Assembly (NCBI GenBank): GCA_959018215.1
Contig: CAUEKL010000083.1
Span: 1 to 9,207, forward strand
DNA length: 9,207 nt
Direction: 5' to 3'
Source of the DNA: an uncultured Gemmiger sp.
Lineage (GTDB): Bacteria; Bacillota; Clostridia; Oscillospirales; Ruminococcaceae
Shown here: positions 9,003-9,207 of the stretch, piece after piece
Layout: every line of letters begins with the position of its first letter
Position numbering within the stretch: position 1 is the first letter of the stretch
Program-made: the position numbers and the translations under genes
Notes under the pieces: generated by a model
Databases searched by the model: none
Seen by the model: the letters and a program-made list of their open reading frames with translations, nothing else
Told to the model about the DNA's origin: nothing

Positions 9003-9207
9003 ATGACAAGATCGCAGTTGATTACCAAAGTCGCCAACGATTCCGGTCTGAGCGCCGCCCAGGTCGAAAAGGTCATGGATGGTATTTTCGGTACCATCGG
9101 GGATGTCCTCCGGGATGGGGAAAAGGTCACCATCGCCGGCTTTGGCCGCTTTGAGATGCGTGAGCGCCAGACCAAGAACTTCACCAACCCCAAGACCAAG
9201 GTCACCA
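9003..9207 (+). CDS. HU/IHF-family DNA-binding protein (3' end missing)
   Basis: HU proteins are small dimeric nucleoid proteins that bend DNA. The window holds 68 full codons of a protein that usually has about 90 residues; the end lies beyond the right edge. The start MTRSQLITKVA, a helical N-terminal half, and the GFGRFEMRER segment (about residues 48-57) are characteristic of the family. The beta-arm tip reads NFTNPKTK, keeping the Asn-Pro that intercalates in DNA, but lacking the Gly-Arg usually seen before it (GRNP). AGGAG at 8988-8992 lies 10 bases before the ATG. The gene has its own promoter and appears independent of the pyrimidine operon. I cannot tell HU from a divergent paralogue without the C-terminus. 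Confidence 0.93.
   Translation, partial: MTRSQLITKVANDSGLSAAQVEKVMDGIFGTIGDVLRDGEKVTIAGFGRFEMRERQTKNFTNPKTKVT

Overview
The window holds most of a de novo pyrimidine (UMP) biosynthesis cluster, all on the + strand: the 3' part of pyrC (cut by the left edge), pyrF, pyrK, pyrD, pyrE, carA and carB. It is followed, after its own promoter, by the 5' part of a gene for an HU-family DNA-binding protein (cut by the right edge). Every gene is recognisable from catalytic or ligand motifs. I see no mobile element, CRISPR array, tRNA, rRNA or defence gene, and no sign of a wholly new system.

The source looks like a GC-rich member of the Clostridia, most like the Ruminococcaceae/Oscillospiraceae gut bacteria (Faecalibacterium, Subdoligranulum, Gemmiger). 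This is inference from several points: a class 1B dihydroorotate dehydrogenase with its PyrK partner, strong AGGAGG-type ribosome binding sites, sigma-A-type promoters in AT-rich gaps, GTG and TTG starts, and strongly G/C-ending codons. The genus is a guess.

Region by region: 2-3655 is a tightly packed block, pyrC-pyrF-pyrK-pyrD. pyrF follows pyrC by 13 bases, pyrK starts inside the end of pyrF, and pyrD starts inside the end of pyrK. Bases 3656-3797 form an AT-rich gap with an extended -10 promoter whose -35 element lies in a perfect 15-base inverted repeat. This promoter starts a second block, pyrE-carA-carB (3798-8788), with gaps of 21 and 2 bases. Bases 8789-9002 are a T-rich gap without a convincing terminator; it carries a near-consensus promoter and a GC-rich leader for the HU gene at 9003.

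The gene products connect as follows. CarA releases ammonia from glutamine for CarB, which makes carbamoyl phosphate. PyrB, which is not in the window, would make carbamoyl aspartate. PyrC closes the ring to dihydroorotate, and PyrD with PyrK oxidises it to orotate, passing electrons to NAD+. PyrE adds ribose phosphate from PRPP to give OMP, and PyrF decarboxylates OMP to UMP. The points most worth a second look are the palindromic operator candidate at the pyrE promoter, the internal promoter that separates pyrE-carAB from the rest, and three substitutions in the nucleotide-binding pocket of the CarB allosteric domain.
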